DNA of 64,000 bases, taken from assembly GCA_012845835.1 (NCBI GenBank), contig JABAKD010000001.1:17843251-17907250 (forward strand). Direction: 5' to 3'. The notes below the pieces were generated by a model. That model saw nothing but the letters and a program-made list of their open reading frames with translations. It was not told where the DNA came from and ran no database searches. The stretch comes from Undaria pinnatifida (lineage: Eukaryota; Sar; Phaeophyceae; Laminariales; Alariaceae). Below are positions 43,490 to 55,270 of this stretch, piece by piece; the stretch's first letter is position 1, and the number at the start of each line of letters is the position of its first letter. The translations under genes and the position numbers were made by a program.

Positions 43490-43735
43490 TCGATAAAAAA
43501 ATTGCATAACGTCAGCTGTGAGTACGACCGATTGAACAGTTGAAACTCAACTTTGCACGCTGAGTGGTACATCTATGTTTCGGAAAGGGTGTTGTAGGTT
43601 TGATCCTCATGAAAGATATAGGTCGTCGACTCCCGTGGATGTTGTTAGCGTCAACAACAACAACAGGACGATTTGCCATAGTAATAATTCTGTACACTTA
43701 TTATATAAAACCCGCATGGAGGGTAATAGTAGATG
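43490..43735 (+). repeat. Family D repeat
   Basis: The head reads ACGTCAGCTGTGAGTACGAC, then TTGAAACTCAACTTTGCACG. The body has GATCCTCATGAAAGATATAG, GTCGTCGACTCCC, a (CAA)n tract and ATATAAAACCCGC. It corresponds part by part to the family C core but is far diverged. A family C copy follows at once. Confidence 0.6.
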
Positions 43736-43764
43736 ATATTAAAGTAAGCATGACATTGATAAAA

Positions 43765-44735
43765 AAATAAAAATACACTCCAGTTGTGAGACCAAATATT
43801 TCGTCGAAGCTCATCTTTGCAAGCTGTGTGTGATACTCCGATCGCTCGTATTACGGGGTTGAGTGTCCTCATTAAGGACATAGGCCGGCGACTTCCCTTG
43901 CAACTACAGTGTAGCTATCAGAGTCAACAGGGTGATGTTAGCCAGTCTGTGCGCGAAAACTCTGAAACTCGTTTCGGAGGGGGACAAAATCTGACAGCTA
44001 GCTGTGGAAGGAAGTGCATCAGTTTATCAAGTGAATCCTGTCATTCGGATAACCGGTGAGGGGAGGGCGGAGTTGTTTAGGACGTGGGGGCCTGGTTTTG
44101 ATCAAAACGGAGCGGGGGTGGAGGGGGGGACGGGTGGGGCAGGTCAATTTGTGCGTGGAAACTATAAATCCTTCAAGGGGATAAAGCTGACGGCTTTGGA
44201 AAGAATGCACTAGGTTATCATGTATATCCTGTTAGTCGTACAACCAGTGAGTAGAGGGCGGAGTGTTCGAGGGGGTGGGGGTGGGGTGGGGTGGGGGGGT
44301 CGGGAGGTGGTAGGTGGGGGATTTGGGGGGGGGGGGGGGGGGCGAAATGTCTTTAGGTCGCATATATGTAGGAGTTTGCTATACACGTGGTGCTAGGTCT
44401 AGGCGATGGTGCGGGTGGTGGGGAAGGAGGTAGCGTTGGGGGCGGGGGGGGGGGGGGGATTGCAGCAGCGGCATGGATGGCCCTAGAAAGATAATAAGGT
44501 GACATCCAGTGCGTGGAAATGTTTATTATTCTGGCGAATTTCGATATTAGGTGGGGAATTTAAGCAAGAGAGAGCGGGGGGGGGGGGGGGGGGGAAGGAG
44601 GCGGGAGGGGGGGAAGGGTTTCAAGTGGTTTAGGTCATATACAATATTGAAATACACTCCAGTTGTGAGATCAAAGGTTTGGTCGAAACTCATCTTTGCA
44701 AGATTGTGTGTGACATTCCGATCGCATATATGTAG
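43765..44735 (+). repeat. Family C copy bounded by two heads
   Basis: The head starts near 43772 and the core reaches about 44040. The G-rich body includes G-runs near 44325-44342, 44443-44458 and 44577-44594, with the GGTGCTAGGTCTAGGCGATG and CATGGATGGCCCTAGAAAGA modules. A second head in the same orientation (AATACACTCCAGTTGTGAGA, then CTCATCTTTGCAAGATTGTG) begins near 44650, 875 bp after the first. Confidence 0.7.
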
Positions 44736-44739
44736 GAGC

Positions 44740-45350
44740 TGACGCATAAACTAGGTGAAATAGTAAACAAGCAACATATGTTGGCGACCCGCATTTTTAC
44801 AATCGATGAAAATGTGCTCTGTCGTTCAAATCGGAAGGGCGCATTGGTCGGGTGAAAGTATTATCAAATTGTTGTGGAGGAATTTTCTCCGCGCTAAGCC
44901 TTAGATAACAGAGGTCGCGCTAACATCTTGCTCGTCTCGCTCGCATATAAACCGGGACCTTAGGTAAGAATTAGTTGAGTTGTTTAAACCAAGTTCATTG
45001 TCTAGCTGGCGTTTCGGTCAATGTTTGTGTGTACGCTCATATCGACGTCCAAGCTATCTCTCTCGTGGGAATATTAGTACTCTGGCAGGCGGTGGAGCAA
45101 AATGCCGTCCCGTCATTTGCATTCGAATTTGCCTTCCATTCCCATTGGTCTTAGGCAAGGTGCTCAGACTACTCCGTCGCGATAGGGCTGAGCGAAGGCA
45201 TTTACGGACGCTTAACATCTACTAGTACACACAGTGTCGGTATGTCTCTGTTCACTATTACAGTACAAGGTGCGTTGTTATCGACTTTTAAAGTCCTGGT
45301 ATAATGGAGCTAGCACTCCTAGAACGACAAGAACCACTTGTTATGACTAA
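44740..45350. other. No gene recognised
   Basis: Nothing supported is seen in this interval. Confidence 0.4.
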
Positions 45351-45354
45351 CCGT

Positions 45355-45672
45355 GACGCCTCCTACGATAGAGGTATACCTTTTTTCGCCCAAAGAAACG
45401 GTTTCTGACGGACTGACGGACTGACGGACTGACGGGCTGACGGACAGGGCTCCTTAACCCATAATCGTCGAAAATTCGTGTAGGCCAGTTTTTTTTCTGA
45501 GAGATGGTTCTCGCTCTGTATCTAGGCCGTGCAAGCTTTTTATCCGGCATTATTTTTATTCGAAAATCAGTTTTTTGTGTTAAGAAGGGCATGTGCATCA
45601 TGCCTTAAGCTCTCCTAAAGCGAGGAACCTCAGAAGAAAGGTGGTGTGCACACCTCTGCCGTGGCACACGTC
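45355..45672 (-). mobile_element. Family A MITE-like element, intact TIRs
   Basis: The left end, GACGCCTCCTACGATAGAGG, and the right end, CACCTCTGCCGTGGCACACG, are clear inverted repeats. Reversed landmarks inside are GGGCTCCTTAACCCATAATC, CTAGGCCGTGCAAGC and TCCGGCATTATTTTTATTCG. A four- to five-copy GACTGACG tandem (45406-45446) has expanded inside the CCCGTCA region. Confidence 0.7.
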
Positions 45673-45888
45673 GGGGCTCATAACCCAAAATCGTCACAAT
45701 TTATCAATATTTGTCGTGCGCCTAACCCCTGTGGATGTAATAATCGGGCGGCACGTTCACTATACTAATACTCAAAAAAAGATTGGGCGCTCGTAGATGT
45801 GCAGCGCCCCATAGCTGCGGGGTTTTAGGAAATTAAATTTATCATCACATCATCATAATCGGGGGGGCGGGGGCGGGGTTGAGAAGCC

Positions 45889-46140
45889 GACGTGTGCTAC
45901 GGTTATACAGGTGCACCGTATTTTTTCTGAGGCTGCCCACGTGAAGAGCTCTCCCAAGAATCGAATCGGGCGAAACTAAAACTCTTACCGGATCGATGAA
46001 TAATCGTCTACTTTACACAATGGCGACTAGTAGCAGAAATGTGTTGGATCTCCTGCCAGATAGATAGGGTTAAGGATAGAGTATCATCACTCAGAAACCC
46101 TTGCAAGAAAAACATGGCAAAACCTGTCGTCGCCCGCGTC
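45889..46140 (+). mobile_element. Family A MITE-like element
   Basis: The left TIR is GACGTGTGCTACGGTTATAC. Inside are GAGGCTGCCCACGTGAAGAG, TCTTACCGGATCGATGAATA, GGGTTAAGGATAGAG and CATCACTCAGAAACCC. The right TIR is decayed (ACCTGTCGTCGCCCGCGTC). Confidence 0.55.
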
Positions 46141-47565
46141 AGCCACGAGCGCCACCCTTAGAGATAGAGGGGCGCATCATCGATCAGGCCACGACTTGTG
46201 GCAACCAGCGGTTGTTGGGTTGTCTCATCACTCTCCGATGTTGACATACAGATCTTTTCAAACCAACGGTTGTCGCTCGAACGAACGCCGGGCACGAACG
46301 ACCGATTCTACGGTAACCTCCTCCCCCCCAACAAAAACAGAGAGTTTGTTTAACAAGCGCTTCCTGGATGCTCTAGTGCATGGCCCATCTCACGCGGGTT
46401 CATCGATGTGCGTGGCACCTGCCTCGAGGTGCTTTTCGGATTAAGCACCCTCACCGTGAGTGAGATATACCGTCTGTTACTGGTTTGACATTAGACTACT
46501 CAGTGGAATCTATTGTTGTTGTACTCATGAATTACTCCCGGATCGGCACAATTGTAGACGTGGAAAGAAGCGCAAGGTTTCTTGACCAGGTCTCCCCCAA
46601 GCACGGGAACAGGCTTATCGTATACCATGCCCCGCCCCCCCCCGCACGCTTCCCTGAAGTCCCGCTCCGTGTTTCTACGATAGTCCATAATGACACGATA
46701 TACCTGGTACATTTCAAGTAAACTATACATGAAGGACTTTGTACGTGGCTGTACTGAAAGATGCAAACTGCCGCCAGGACTCGCCGCAGACGGTTCTCTC
46801 TTAAAAGCCGGCTTGGAATGGAAGAGGGCCTGCTTGCATATATTATACACTACGACTACATGTTCTACTTTTACGGAAGTGTTTCAGCGCGGTGTTTGGC
46901 TGCCTTGCTGCTACCGGTTCTGATACTTCTAACGCATGCCACGCTCAGACAGTCCCTGTTTTTTCTGTGGTGGCTGTGGCTGTTCGTGCGAGGAGTTCTC
47001 AACTCCACGCATCCGCCTTACTGGTGTACTGGATATTCTCACGATATCCCGGTACTTACCCGTGGACGGCGTCCGTCTCCTTCCCCCTGTCTGTCACGTC
47101 GATTGCAGCGTCAAACATCGATAATGCTGGCACCCCCAACTCCCTCAGGAAATCAAACACATTGACACGCCACTTAAGACAGTTCGAAACAACTGTGTGT
47201 TAGACCTTGCCCAACTGATTATACGTATTATTTCGCTCTCCACCGGGATTTTCTCGCGGTGTGTGACCCACATGTGTTTCATGCGTTTACAGCTGCCGGA
47301 GCAGCACTCGTATGGGTAGAAGGTACCAAATCCTTCGCGAACAAATGTGGACTCGGTTGCCTCCAGTCGTGTCTAACCTCGGGATGCAAAGCATTGCTGC
47401 CAAAACGTTTTCCGATGATGGCCATTTCGCCACCGTTACAGTTGTGTCTGACCCTAATAAAGCGCCATGTACACGTCATCACGATTTTCGCGGTGGGAAA
47501 GGTCTGACGGTTGCTGGTGCAGAATCAAGCGGTACGCAAGCTATGCATAATTACTGGTAGGACAT
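46141..47565. other. No gene recognised; weak coding flavour
   Basis: Short + frames look mildly protein-like (for example FSDDGHFATVTVVSDPNKAP near 47410) but have no domain, start or splice support that I can defend. Confidence 0.25.
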
Positions 47566-47569
47566 CGAC

Positions 47570-49060
47570 TGTACGGGAGTTCCAACAGATACTGGCACAC
47601 TCAAGAACCATGGGAGGGAGGTCGACTACAGGGGGGGTCTGAGCGCGACCGGCACATAATATTTGACCATTCACGTGTCATGCAATATGCGGATACGGTG
47701 TCCACTCCAGGAGGTTCTTACAGGTTCACGCGTAGATTATACCCATGTGCATCTCTTACAGAATACACAGCCACAGTGTCGACTGTACTGTGTCCTGCTA
47801 CAGTTGCTGGCGCGATACAACCATGCCTTTGGGGGCCCTTGATGTTAACTGCCATGTACTACAGTAAACAAAATGAAGATGCCAAGAATTGCTGCATATT
47901 TTATCTTAATGCGCTACGGCCGCCAATTTGGTGCAGACGATACCCACGGAGCGTCCTACCGTGATACAAGCGCATTTAGTGTTTTTGAGTTTCCGTATTT
48001 GAGGCCCTCTACACCTTACCCGGGACCGGATTTGGCGACGCAACCTACCCTTAATCCGATTAGCAATATTTGGCCTAAATAAAGTCTAGATATGTATACC
48101 AGGTGTATGATTATCTAAAGACAAAATTTAAATCCAATTTTTTGGGCGGTTCCTTGGTAGGGGACCACCGGCAGGCAGAAACGTGTTATCGAACCAACGC
48201 TATCCTTGTCGCGGCATACGCCACATGGACTACAGAGCACACTGCTAGTGTGTCGACTACGTTATATACTGCTACATTTACACTACTACTGGCGCAAGCA
48301 GCCGATGGCGGCTGTAATTGTCGTCGTTGGAGATGTGCTATGTGCGGCTACCGATGACCTTGTTGCTAACCGGGCTAACCCGCATGCTCACGCATTTTTC
48401 TGCTGTAGAGTACTGTCGGCTACCGGGGACATACCGCAACATTGACGGGCGCAAGTAGCAGCGCCCTCAGTGGCCATTGTTTTAGTCAAACATGAACTCA
48501 AACATGAGCACACGAACTACTCTCTGTTGCCAATTGCCACTTTATACGGCTCTTTCGCTACCACCACTGGTAGCGTGCGACTCCCACTAAAAACGTGCAC
48601 ACGTCGCAGAGCATACTGCTAGAGTGTCTACTCCAGCGGGAGATATCTGACAATTACTGCTTTTACGGACCCAAATGATTTTTTAAACTAAACAGTGTCC
48701 ACTCTAGGTGATGAACGACAACTACTGGAGCAGACAACGATGTTCTCGGTGGCCCGCGCGATCGTCGGACTGCAGACTGTCACACCATGCCTTTTTCAAT
48801 CTCGGTGTCCATTCCTAGGTATGTATACTGCATGGCTACTGACAAGCCGCCGTGTACTTAGTGACCGCAATGCTAGTCGTCACATTCGACGAATCTCATT
48901 CTCCCGGCGTATACGAACGCAAAGGCATTCGGTAGTTGTCTTCTACGAAGATGGTCATGCAGCCCGTTGTATCCTTCGTGCCACCGACGGTGCTTTTGTT
49001 ACCGCAGGAATCGCGACGACGGTGTAATGCTACGGCTACAGTGTCGTTTACAGGGCATGT
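47570..49060 (+). repeat. Diverged repeats, possibly decayed coding
   Basis: A motif near GAGCACACTGCTAGTGTGTC followed by GACT or TACTCC recurs around 47699, 47765, 48232, 48610 and 48695. It is often followed 15-30 bases later by CTGCTAC or an ACTACTGG-like phrase. In translation several copies read (A/T)xVST. CCATGCCTTT recurs at 47821 and 48786. The spacing is irregular. It may be an old tandem array encoding a beta-strand repeat protein, or only a degenerate repeat. Confidence 0.3.
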
Positions 49061-50080
49061 TGCTACATGAACCGGAGCAGACGCGGTCGCGCTCTTAGCA
49101 GTAATCGTCGTCTCACAAGATGCTCATTCAACCGACACCCCCGCACGCTTCCTGTTGTCTCCAGGGCACTCGTAGGCGCACATTCCCCCCTGCTTGGTAG
49201 GCTTGGAGTTGCCGCAGTAGCATTCTGGAGATTACGTCAAGTTTTCTTGGGGCCAAGATGGTTTGCATCCAACGGGGTTTGCGAGAGTCGACACACCCTC
49301 GGGCAATATTTCGCACATTCACAGCAGATCATGGACCCTGGTGCACCTGTCTCCCACTGCTCACAGCAAACATGTCCATGCGTACAAGGGCTACCTACCG
49401 CACTACTAGTCGCATGCTGCTATAAGTGTGTGCACCAATTGTTTTCTATGGCTCCTGACTTTGGTAGCTTCATGTCTTCTTCACCCTTTCTTAACCTTTC
49501 CAACACAAAAAAAAGCAAAACGTTCGTTTTTACAAACACAAAATTGCATGCAACTAGACGAACAGTATCATGTCCCACTGCTGTAAGTGTAAACCCAAAG
49601 AAATATTTGTCCTTCACTAATAATGTAAGATGACGCTCCAGCGATATTGGGGTCAAAGAAGTGCCGAATATCATAAAAAAAAAAAAATACCCAAACAAAT
49701 GCTACCCCCACCGTAACGGAGGTGACTACCTATACCTAGTAGTCTATATACCTATAATACCTAGACTATACCTAGTCTATACCTAGTCTATACCTTTGTC
49801 GAACAGTCACCGACACCTGAAAAACATGCAACATCTCACGTAGCTCTCATAGCTCGACACCGGAAAAAGTGAGCTACGGCATATCTAGTCTATTGATATT
49901 TGCACAGCTCAAACATGACTAAAAACGCGTAAATAGCTCCAGGTATGTGTATGTCATAGCAGCTCCCACCCGGCAGGCCCGTGATATAGCTCAAACGGTT
50001 CTTAAAATACATATGAGTACATTTATATCAATCAGCTTCGTTGCGGAGTGACACCGAGCTAGGATCAGCTGCAGCTGACG
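49061..50080. other. No gene recognised; CTATACC and AGCTC-rich tracts
   Basis: A 188-codon + frame (49067-49633) has no recognisable domain. A (CTATACCTAGT)n-like tract spans about 49725-49795. The interval 49845-50005 is unusually dense in AGCTC or GAGCT, including (A/C)AGCTCAAAC twice. A similar density occurs at 51155-51420. Confidence 0.35.
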
Positions 50081-50084
50081 TTTA

Positions 50085-51125
50085 TTTCGTATATATGATC
50101 GCCTTTATGAGGACACACAACTCGTAATGCGCGCGATCGGAGTATCACACACAGCTTGCAAAGATGAGTTTCGACGAAATCTTCGATCTCACAGCTGGAG
50201 TGTATTTTCATTTTTTATGATATGATCGCCTAGACCCAGCACCGCGCGTATAGTAGGCCCCTACATATATGATTAATACGCGCGATCGGAGGATCACACA
50301 CAATGTTGCGAACATCAGTGTCGACCAAATCCTTGATTTTGATATTATATGTGACCTAAACCTCTTGAAAACCTTCCCCCCCCCCCCCCCCCCCCCCGCC
50401 TTTTTTTTCCTTCTTTTTTTCCTCGCTTCCTCTTGCTTAAACGCTCCACCTACTATCGAAATCCGCCAGAGTAATAAACACTTCCACGCCCTGGATATCG
50501 CCTCGTTGTTGTTTCAGAGCCGTCCATGCCGCCGCTGCAATTCCCACCGACCCCCGTCCCCAACGCCCTCTCGTTCCAGCCACCACCCGCACCATCGCCT
50601 AGACCTAGCACCACGCGTATAGCAAACCTCTATATCTATGCGACCTAAAGCCCTCCCCCCCCGCCCCTGGTCCCCCCCGCTACATTCCTCCCCCTCCCCC
50701 ACAAGAAATATTTATAGTTTCCACGCACAAAGAGACCTGCCCCACCCCCCCCCTCCCCCCCCTCCCCCCTCCCGCCCCCCTTTTGATCAAAACCAGGCCC
50801 CCACGTCCTGAAACACTCCGCCCTCCCCTCACCGGTTATTCGACTTACAGGATTCACTTGATAAACTGATGCATTTCCTTCCACAGCTGTCAGGTTTTGT
50901 CCCCCTCAGAAACGGGTTTTATAGTTTCCGCGCACAGACTGCCTAACATCACCCTGTTGATCCTGATAGCTACACTGTAGTTGCAAGGGGAGTCGCCGGC
51001 CTATATCCTTAATGAGGACACACAACCCGTAATACGCGCGTTCGGAGCATCACACACAGCTTGCAAAGATGAGTTTCGAGAAAATGTTCGATCTCACAGC
51101 TGGAGTGTATTTTTTTTTTTTTTTT
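50085..51125 (-). repeat. Family C copy, reverse, with three heads
   Basis: On the minus strand the head and core run from about 51110 to 50850 and the G-rich body (poly-C on +) from about 50840 to 50365. A diverged head lies near 50345-50270 and a typical head near 50210-50150. The right terminal head, the GATTTCGATAGTAGGTGG module and CTAGGTCTAGGCGATGG are all present. Confidence 0.65.
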
Positions 51126-51655
51126 AATATATTTTCCCCCAATCTGCAACGTGTTACGAGCTACACTACTAAGCAAGCTCATATAGCTTACAACTCATCA
51201 AATACATTAAAGGCGCTATGGAATTGTAGCCCGCAGCCACAGAACACGTCTGACGGTTCACGTAGTTTTCAGAGCACGCCTGAAGGAAAACACAATAAGC
51301 CCAACAGAGTTTTGCAGCTCAAACCCGGCAAACATGTGTAAAGAGCTACTAGACTAGTCTAGTACAGTAGGTATTTCACATTTAATTTTGCTCACACCCG
51401 AAAATAGCTCACTGTTTTCTTTCTCTTCTTGCGCAGTACGGTCGCCAACAACGAGTACAGTTTCTTTTTGCCTTAATCTAACCATCTGGCAAACGAGTGG
51501 TGGTACTAAATGGTCATTCCGCTGTGGGACAGATAATCAACGCTACGATTGGCGTAGCATCTAAATATTATGCTACTCCTCGCCTTCCTCGGCAGGAGGA
51601 CACTTACACCTCCTCCTAGATGCATGCCAAGCTCCGAACATTGTCCTATTTATAG
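51126..51655. other. No gene recognised
   Basis: No gene is seen. The left half is rich in AGCTC/AGCTA hexamers like 49845-50005. A TAGACTAGTCTAGTAC palindromic phrase lies near 51350-51365. Confidence 0.35.
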
Positions 51656-51656
51656 C

Positions 51657-51852
51657 CCCACGCCAAGGTAGAGGGGGTCCGGTTTGGGTGGGGGGGGTTG
51701 CAGTTGCTCGGGGTCATTCGCCCGAGTGACCCCTCTCTTCCTTTGTGGCCTTAATATTTTCGTGCTGTTAACTGTGCGGTAGAAATCTGCAAATGGAATG
51801 GTAAGGGCTGTGCTGCGCCATGTAAGTCGCCTAACGTAGCCTTGGTCCTAGT
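51657..51852 (+). mobile_element. Family B element
   Basis: A left-end-like GCCAAGGTAGAGGGGGTCCG precedes the palindrome GGTCATTCGCCCGAGTGACC. The usual GCAAATGGAATGGTAAG and a right end (CGTAGCCTTGGTCC) follow. The second palindrome is missing, so it is internally deleted relative to 34879-35137. Confidence 0.55.
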
Positions 51853-52024
51853 CTAACTCTAAGTACTTTGTCCCGATATTGGGACTGCGGTGCAAAAAGG
51901 GTTTTTAAACTTAATATATTGAAGACAGGATGAAAGTGTAACCCGATGAAGGATCACATGGCCGAGGCATACGACGCCTGACTCGCTTTTGCCGTAATCT
52001 TATCTCGGTTCTTGAGTTAAGGAC

Positions 52025-52360
52025 GACGCGTGCTACCATAGACTCGGCACGTTTTTGCTGAAACGGCTTATGATCGAAAAAGGGGTACCCGAAGGCAGAA
52101 TCGTCGGCATTTCGTTCTTATATATTTGCAATGTTTTTCGTTTCGTATATACCTGGTAGGCCCTGACATTTGTTCATCGGGCCCCACTCACAATTTTTTC
52201 CTGATCAACTTTTCGGTGGGGCAGAATAGAGAGAGAGCTCTTCTCAAGCGAGGAACCTGAAAAAAAAAACTTGCTTTTCCTACGCCATAGAAGGCGTCGA
52301 AGCCGCGTAAACCAGCACTATTTTCGGCACAAATTCTACCACCTGTATCGTAGCGCGTGT
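52025..52360 (-). mobile_element. Family A MITE-like element
   Basis: The ends GACGCGTGCTACCATAGACT and CCACCTGTATCGTAGCGCGT are good inverted repeats. Inside, reversed, are GCAGAATCGTCGGCATTTCG, TAGGCCCTGACATTTGTTCA and GAGCTCTTCTCAAGCGAGG. Confidence 0.6.
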
Positions 52361-53100
52361 GAAACGGCCTCTGCATTCCACTCTGGTATTCCACATTAAA
52401 CTCACCGGAGGAGAACGTGCCGAAGTACTCGTAGCCCGAAGATTTGCAGCTGTCCGCCCACATTTGAGGAAGGAAGCGCGTGCGCGAGAGGTGCGGCGGA
52501 ATTAATTGCTGACCCTGCGTTCTGGGTGCCTTTTCAGCCGCGAATTATCTCTAGCGTAGAATGTCGCCTGAGGTATTTACACTAAGTGCTGCGCTCATGT
52601 AAACCCTAAAATGCTAAGCCAAGTCTTCGGAGAAATGTTATTTTGAAAGAGAGGGGACGCGTCTTGCGTCAGGGGGCCTTGGCACTTGAGGAAAAAAAAA
52701 AACGTTTTCTGGCCGAGGGACCTCCTCAAACCCCCTATCGTGGGAATGTAACTCACAATTCCTCTTTCATCTTCATATCGTTTCTTGTATAGTCTATATA
52801 GATAAAATAAGCCTATTATTGGACCTGTTCATGGGGTGATACGTTTTGATGTCGTTTGTCGGGGTAAGCCTTGCGTTTGGATGAGGACTGGCGCTTGTCC
52901 CTCTCCACTTTAGAGCTTTCGCAAAAATTGACGAACTCTAACCGCTACACGTCTCTGGGGACACATTCTACACGCTAGAAGTGTGCACACGCTTTTTGGG
53001 GGGAGGGGATCCTCCCTGGAGGAGCTCTATTTTCTTTCTGAGGCTATCACGGCTATGGTATTGTAGTATCATCGTAGTACCATACCCTCTATTTCATTGC
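52361..53100. other. No gene recognised
   Basis: Nothing supported is seen. The short open frames have no recognisable domain. Confidence 0.4.
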
Positions 53101-53475
53101 CAGGGTAGAGCCAGTCGCACGAGTGACTCTGTAACTCAATGACAGATGAACTCAATACGATTTGCTCGGCGCAGCACGGCTGATCATTCAATTGCGGACT
53201 CACATCACCCAACTTAAAACCGCACAGAATCTAACCACGGCATCGAAAAGGGGGCCTTACTCGACTGACTTCGAGCCACTGCAAAACAAGCCAAAAAATT
53301 GGACCAGCTTTGGTCGCTGTGGCCAAACCAGTTTTTGGAGCCTACTGAAAGTACGACCGGATGAGCAAACCCATGGCCACCCTAGATACGAAACATATCT
53401 GCACTCAAAAACGAGATTGACTATTACGTCGAACTTTTATTGCAAAAAAATCATGCCTTTGTTGTAGCCCGAGTT
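53101..53475 (+). repeat. Family B fragment followed by family A fragment
   Basis: The palindrome CCAGTCGCACGAGTGACTC (53112) and GGCGCAGCACGGCTGATCAT belong to family B. From about 53230 to 53475 the order changes to family A: GAAAGTACGACCGGATGAGC, CCCATGGCCACCCTAG and a right-end-like CATGCCTTTGTTGTAGCCCG. It is either a chimera or one copy inserted in another. Confidence 0.4.
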
Positions 53476-53536
53476 AGGCTACAGCCTTGTCTCACCTGTG
53501 TCGTCATGTGAAGCGACCTAGAGGTGTCGCTTCTGG

Positions 53537-53826
53537 GAGATCGGCGGTCAAAGTTGTCTACGTAGCAGCCGAGATACGTCGAGTGTTTCGCCTAGCCTTT
53601 GTTCAGGCGCCTGCCGCGCTTGGGCTCCGGTTTGTGAGTCATCGTTGGGCTGCATGTGCCGTAGGCCCCTTCATTGGAGTTGGCGTATGTGTCACATGGT
53701 GTGTTAGCGTAGGCACCATCCTTGGGGTTGGGGTGTGCGGCATGTTCGGGGTTGGCGTATGCACCGCACTGGGAGTTGCCGTAGCGGTCATCGCTGCGGT
53801 AAGGAGGTACCCGTACAGAACTCATC
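53537..53826 (-). CDS. Tyr/Asn/Pro-rich repeat region (possible C-terminus)
   Basis: On the minus strand a frame reads through imperfect short repeats such as GAYANPEHAAHPNPKDGAYA and DTYANSNEGAYGTC. The DNA is an imperfect GGGGTTGGCGTATG minisatellite of about 18-33 bp spacing. It lies just downstream of the duplicated beta-type module and could encode the tail of the same protein, in another frame. The opposite strand is also open (Gly/Val-rich), so coding is not certain. Confidence 0.25.
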
Positions 53827-54281
53827 CCTGAAAATATGATCGGCGATCAGGGGCAGGTCGGGAGTGACGCCTTGGTCATCGGTGTAGTCGGCGGACACAT
53901 CCAGACTGCCACCGGGGATATCGCCACACGCGTTTAGAACGACGTCGAAGTAGGTCGGGGTGGTGTCGAGGTCGGGAGCTAACTGTGACTGTGTTTCTGG
54001 TATCACCGTCGATGGGAACGCGGACCTCGATGGTCCCCGTGGCCCCGGTGGATGGGCAGGAGGCGACAGTGCGTCCGTCTGACGCGAGGATGCTCTCCAA
54101 CACCGGTGGGATTTGTAGGGGCATGGCAAGGCAGCGTCAATGTGAACTTGTGGTGGGAGTTATTTCAAGCCACGGGTGGAGTCGATAGATACGCTGAACG
54201 CAATGGACATCGTGGGGCCGGTCGATGGGACCGATAAGGACGTGCTGCTCTCCAACGAGACGATGGATTTCTAAATACGCT
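53820..54281 (-). pseudogene. Duplicated beta-type module, vWA-associated
   Basis: Read on the minus strand, two similar segments occur in tandem: SIVSLESSTSLSVPSTGPT (about 54278-54220) and SILASDGRTVASCPSTGATG (about 54100-54040). Each is followed by a strand-like stretch (MSIAFSVSIDSTR and TIEVRVPIDGDTR). After one frame change, TPTYFDVVLNACGDIPGGSL continues the module to about 53825. The alternating hydrophobic pattern suggests an extracellular beta-sandwich. I do not recognise a named family. The copies are in different frames and one ends in TAA, so the locus is broken or contains unseen introns. It shares strand with the vWA exons upstream. Confidence 0.4.
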
Positions 54282-55270
54282 GAGGATTGGACGTTGTGGG
54301 GGTTAGACGGCTAGGAGGAGGCGAGGTCAATGGCGCCGTGGGTTAGACGTGCGGCGTTGCGCTCGACATTGGTAGATGTTACTATCTGTTGTTGCGATGT
54401 GGAGACAAATAGGTTGTGTTCGCCGCCGAAGAATAACTCACACTGGGTGGGTGGATCACCTTATGCGCTTCTAGCTGCCAGTGCCAGCTGCCACGCCTTA
54501 CAGTACAACCTTTTGCAGTAACATGCTACGGGAGCCCGCGTACAGGCGTCTTTGTTACAGTGTCATTGGCATGCACGTCGGTATGGCACTGCCGATAAGA
54601 GAGTGCAGTCGGATGTGCGCCATGACGGTTGACGTCCTTTACGTGTCTCACTGCACTACGTATATCTTCACGACAATATGAAGTGGGCGACCAACCACAC
54701 ACTGAGTTCGTTCACTATTATATACACCGCAGCCACATGCGTTTCGTTCAGACTCATGCACGCAATGACGTAAACGCTGAAGAAAACAATGTATCCACCT
54801 GCGACGAGCTCCTTGCAAACGGCATCTTCGCCGTAAGCCTCCGCGCATTATCGTAGCAACAAGACCACTCAGAACATTCACCTAGCACGTAGGGCGAACC
54901 AGACTTCACAGAGTATCATATTCGACGAAATAAATCACTCGTTGACACAAGCAACATCAACATGCGCCACACATCGTAAAATAGGATGCTGTGGTGCACA
55001 GATGAGGCATGGACGAAGGCCAATACCAGAAACTATCTAACCTGATTATACTCTGCAGTAATCTATGTTAGGTTCGTGCGTGATTTCCATTCGCCTCATG
55101 CGCACGGGCAACAAGATCAAAAGCGGACACAGCAGCATCGAGTTGTAGCTCTACAGAATGTATTTCGGTGGATGGTGAGCTTTTTTCTCTCCTGCGAGTA
55201 GAGTCCAAAGCTCATCAACGACCCGCTATAAATTATAATGCTGCAACTTCTCTTCTTTGGTAAGGATTAC
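54282..55270. other. Interval between vWA exon 2 and the beta modules
   Basis: No further exon could be assigned with confidence. Possible splice-like motifs occur, but no frame gives a recognised domain. It may be intron, or it may contain unrecognised exons of the minus-strand gene. Confidence 0.3.

Noticed and set aside
49067-49633. 188-codon + strand ORF
   Set aside because: There is no domain or biased composition that would support coding, and no context evidence.
4100-52200. Dispersed TACCAGGTAC or TACCTGGTA motif
   Set aside because: It occurs many times in unrelated contexts but could be chance or inherited from several repeats. No consistent position or spacing was found.
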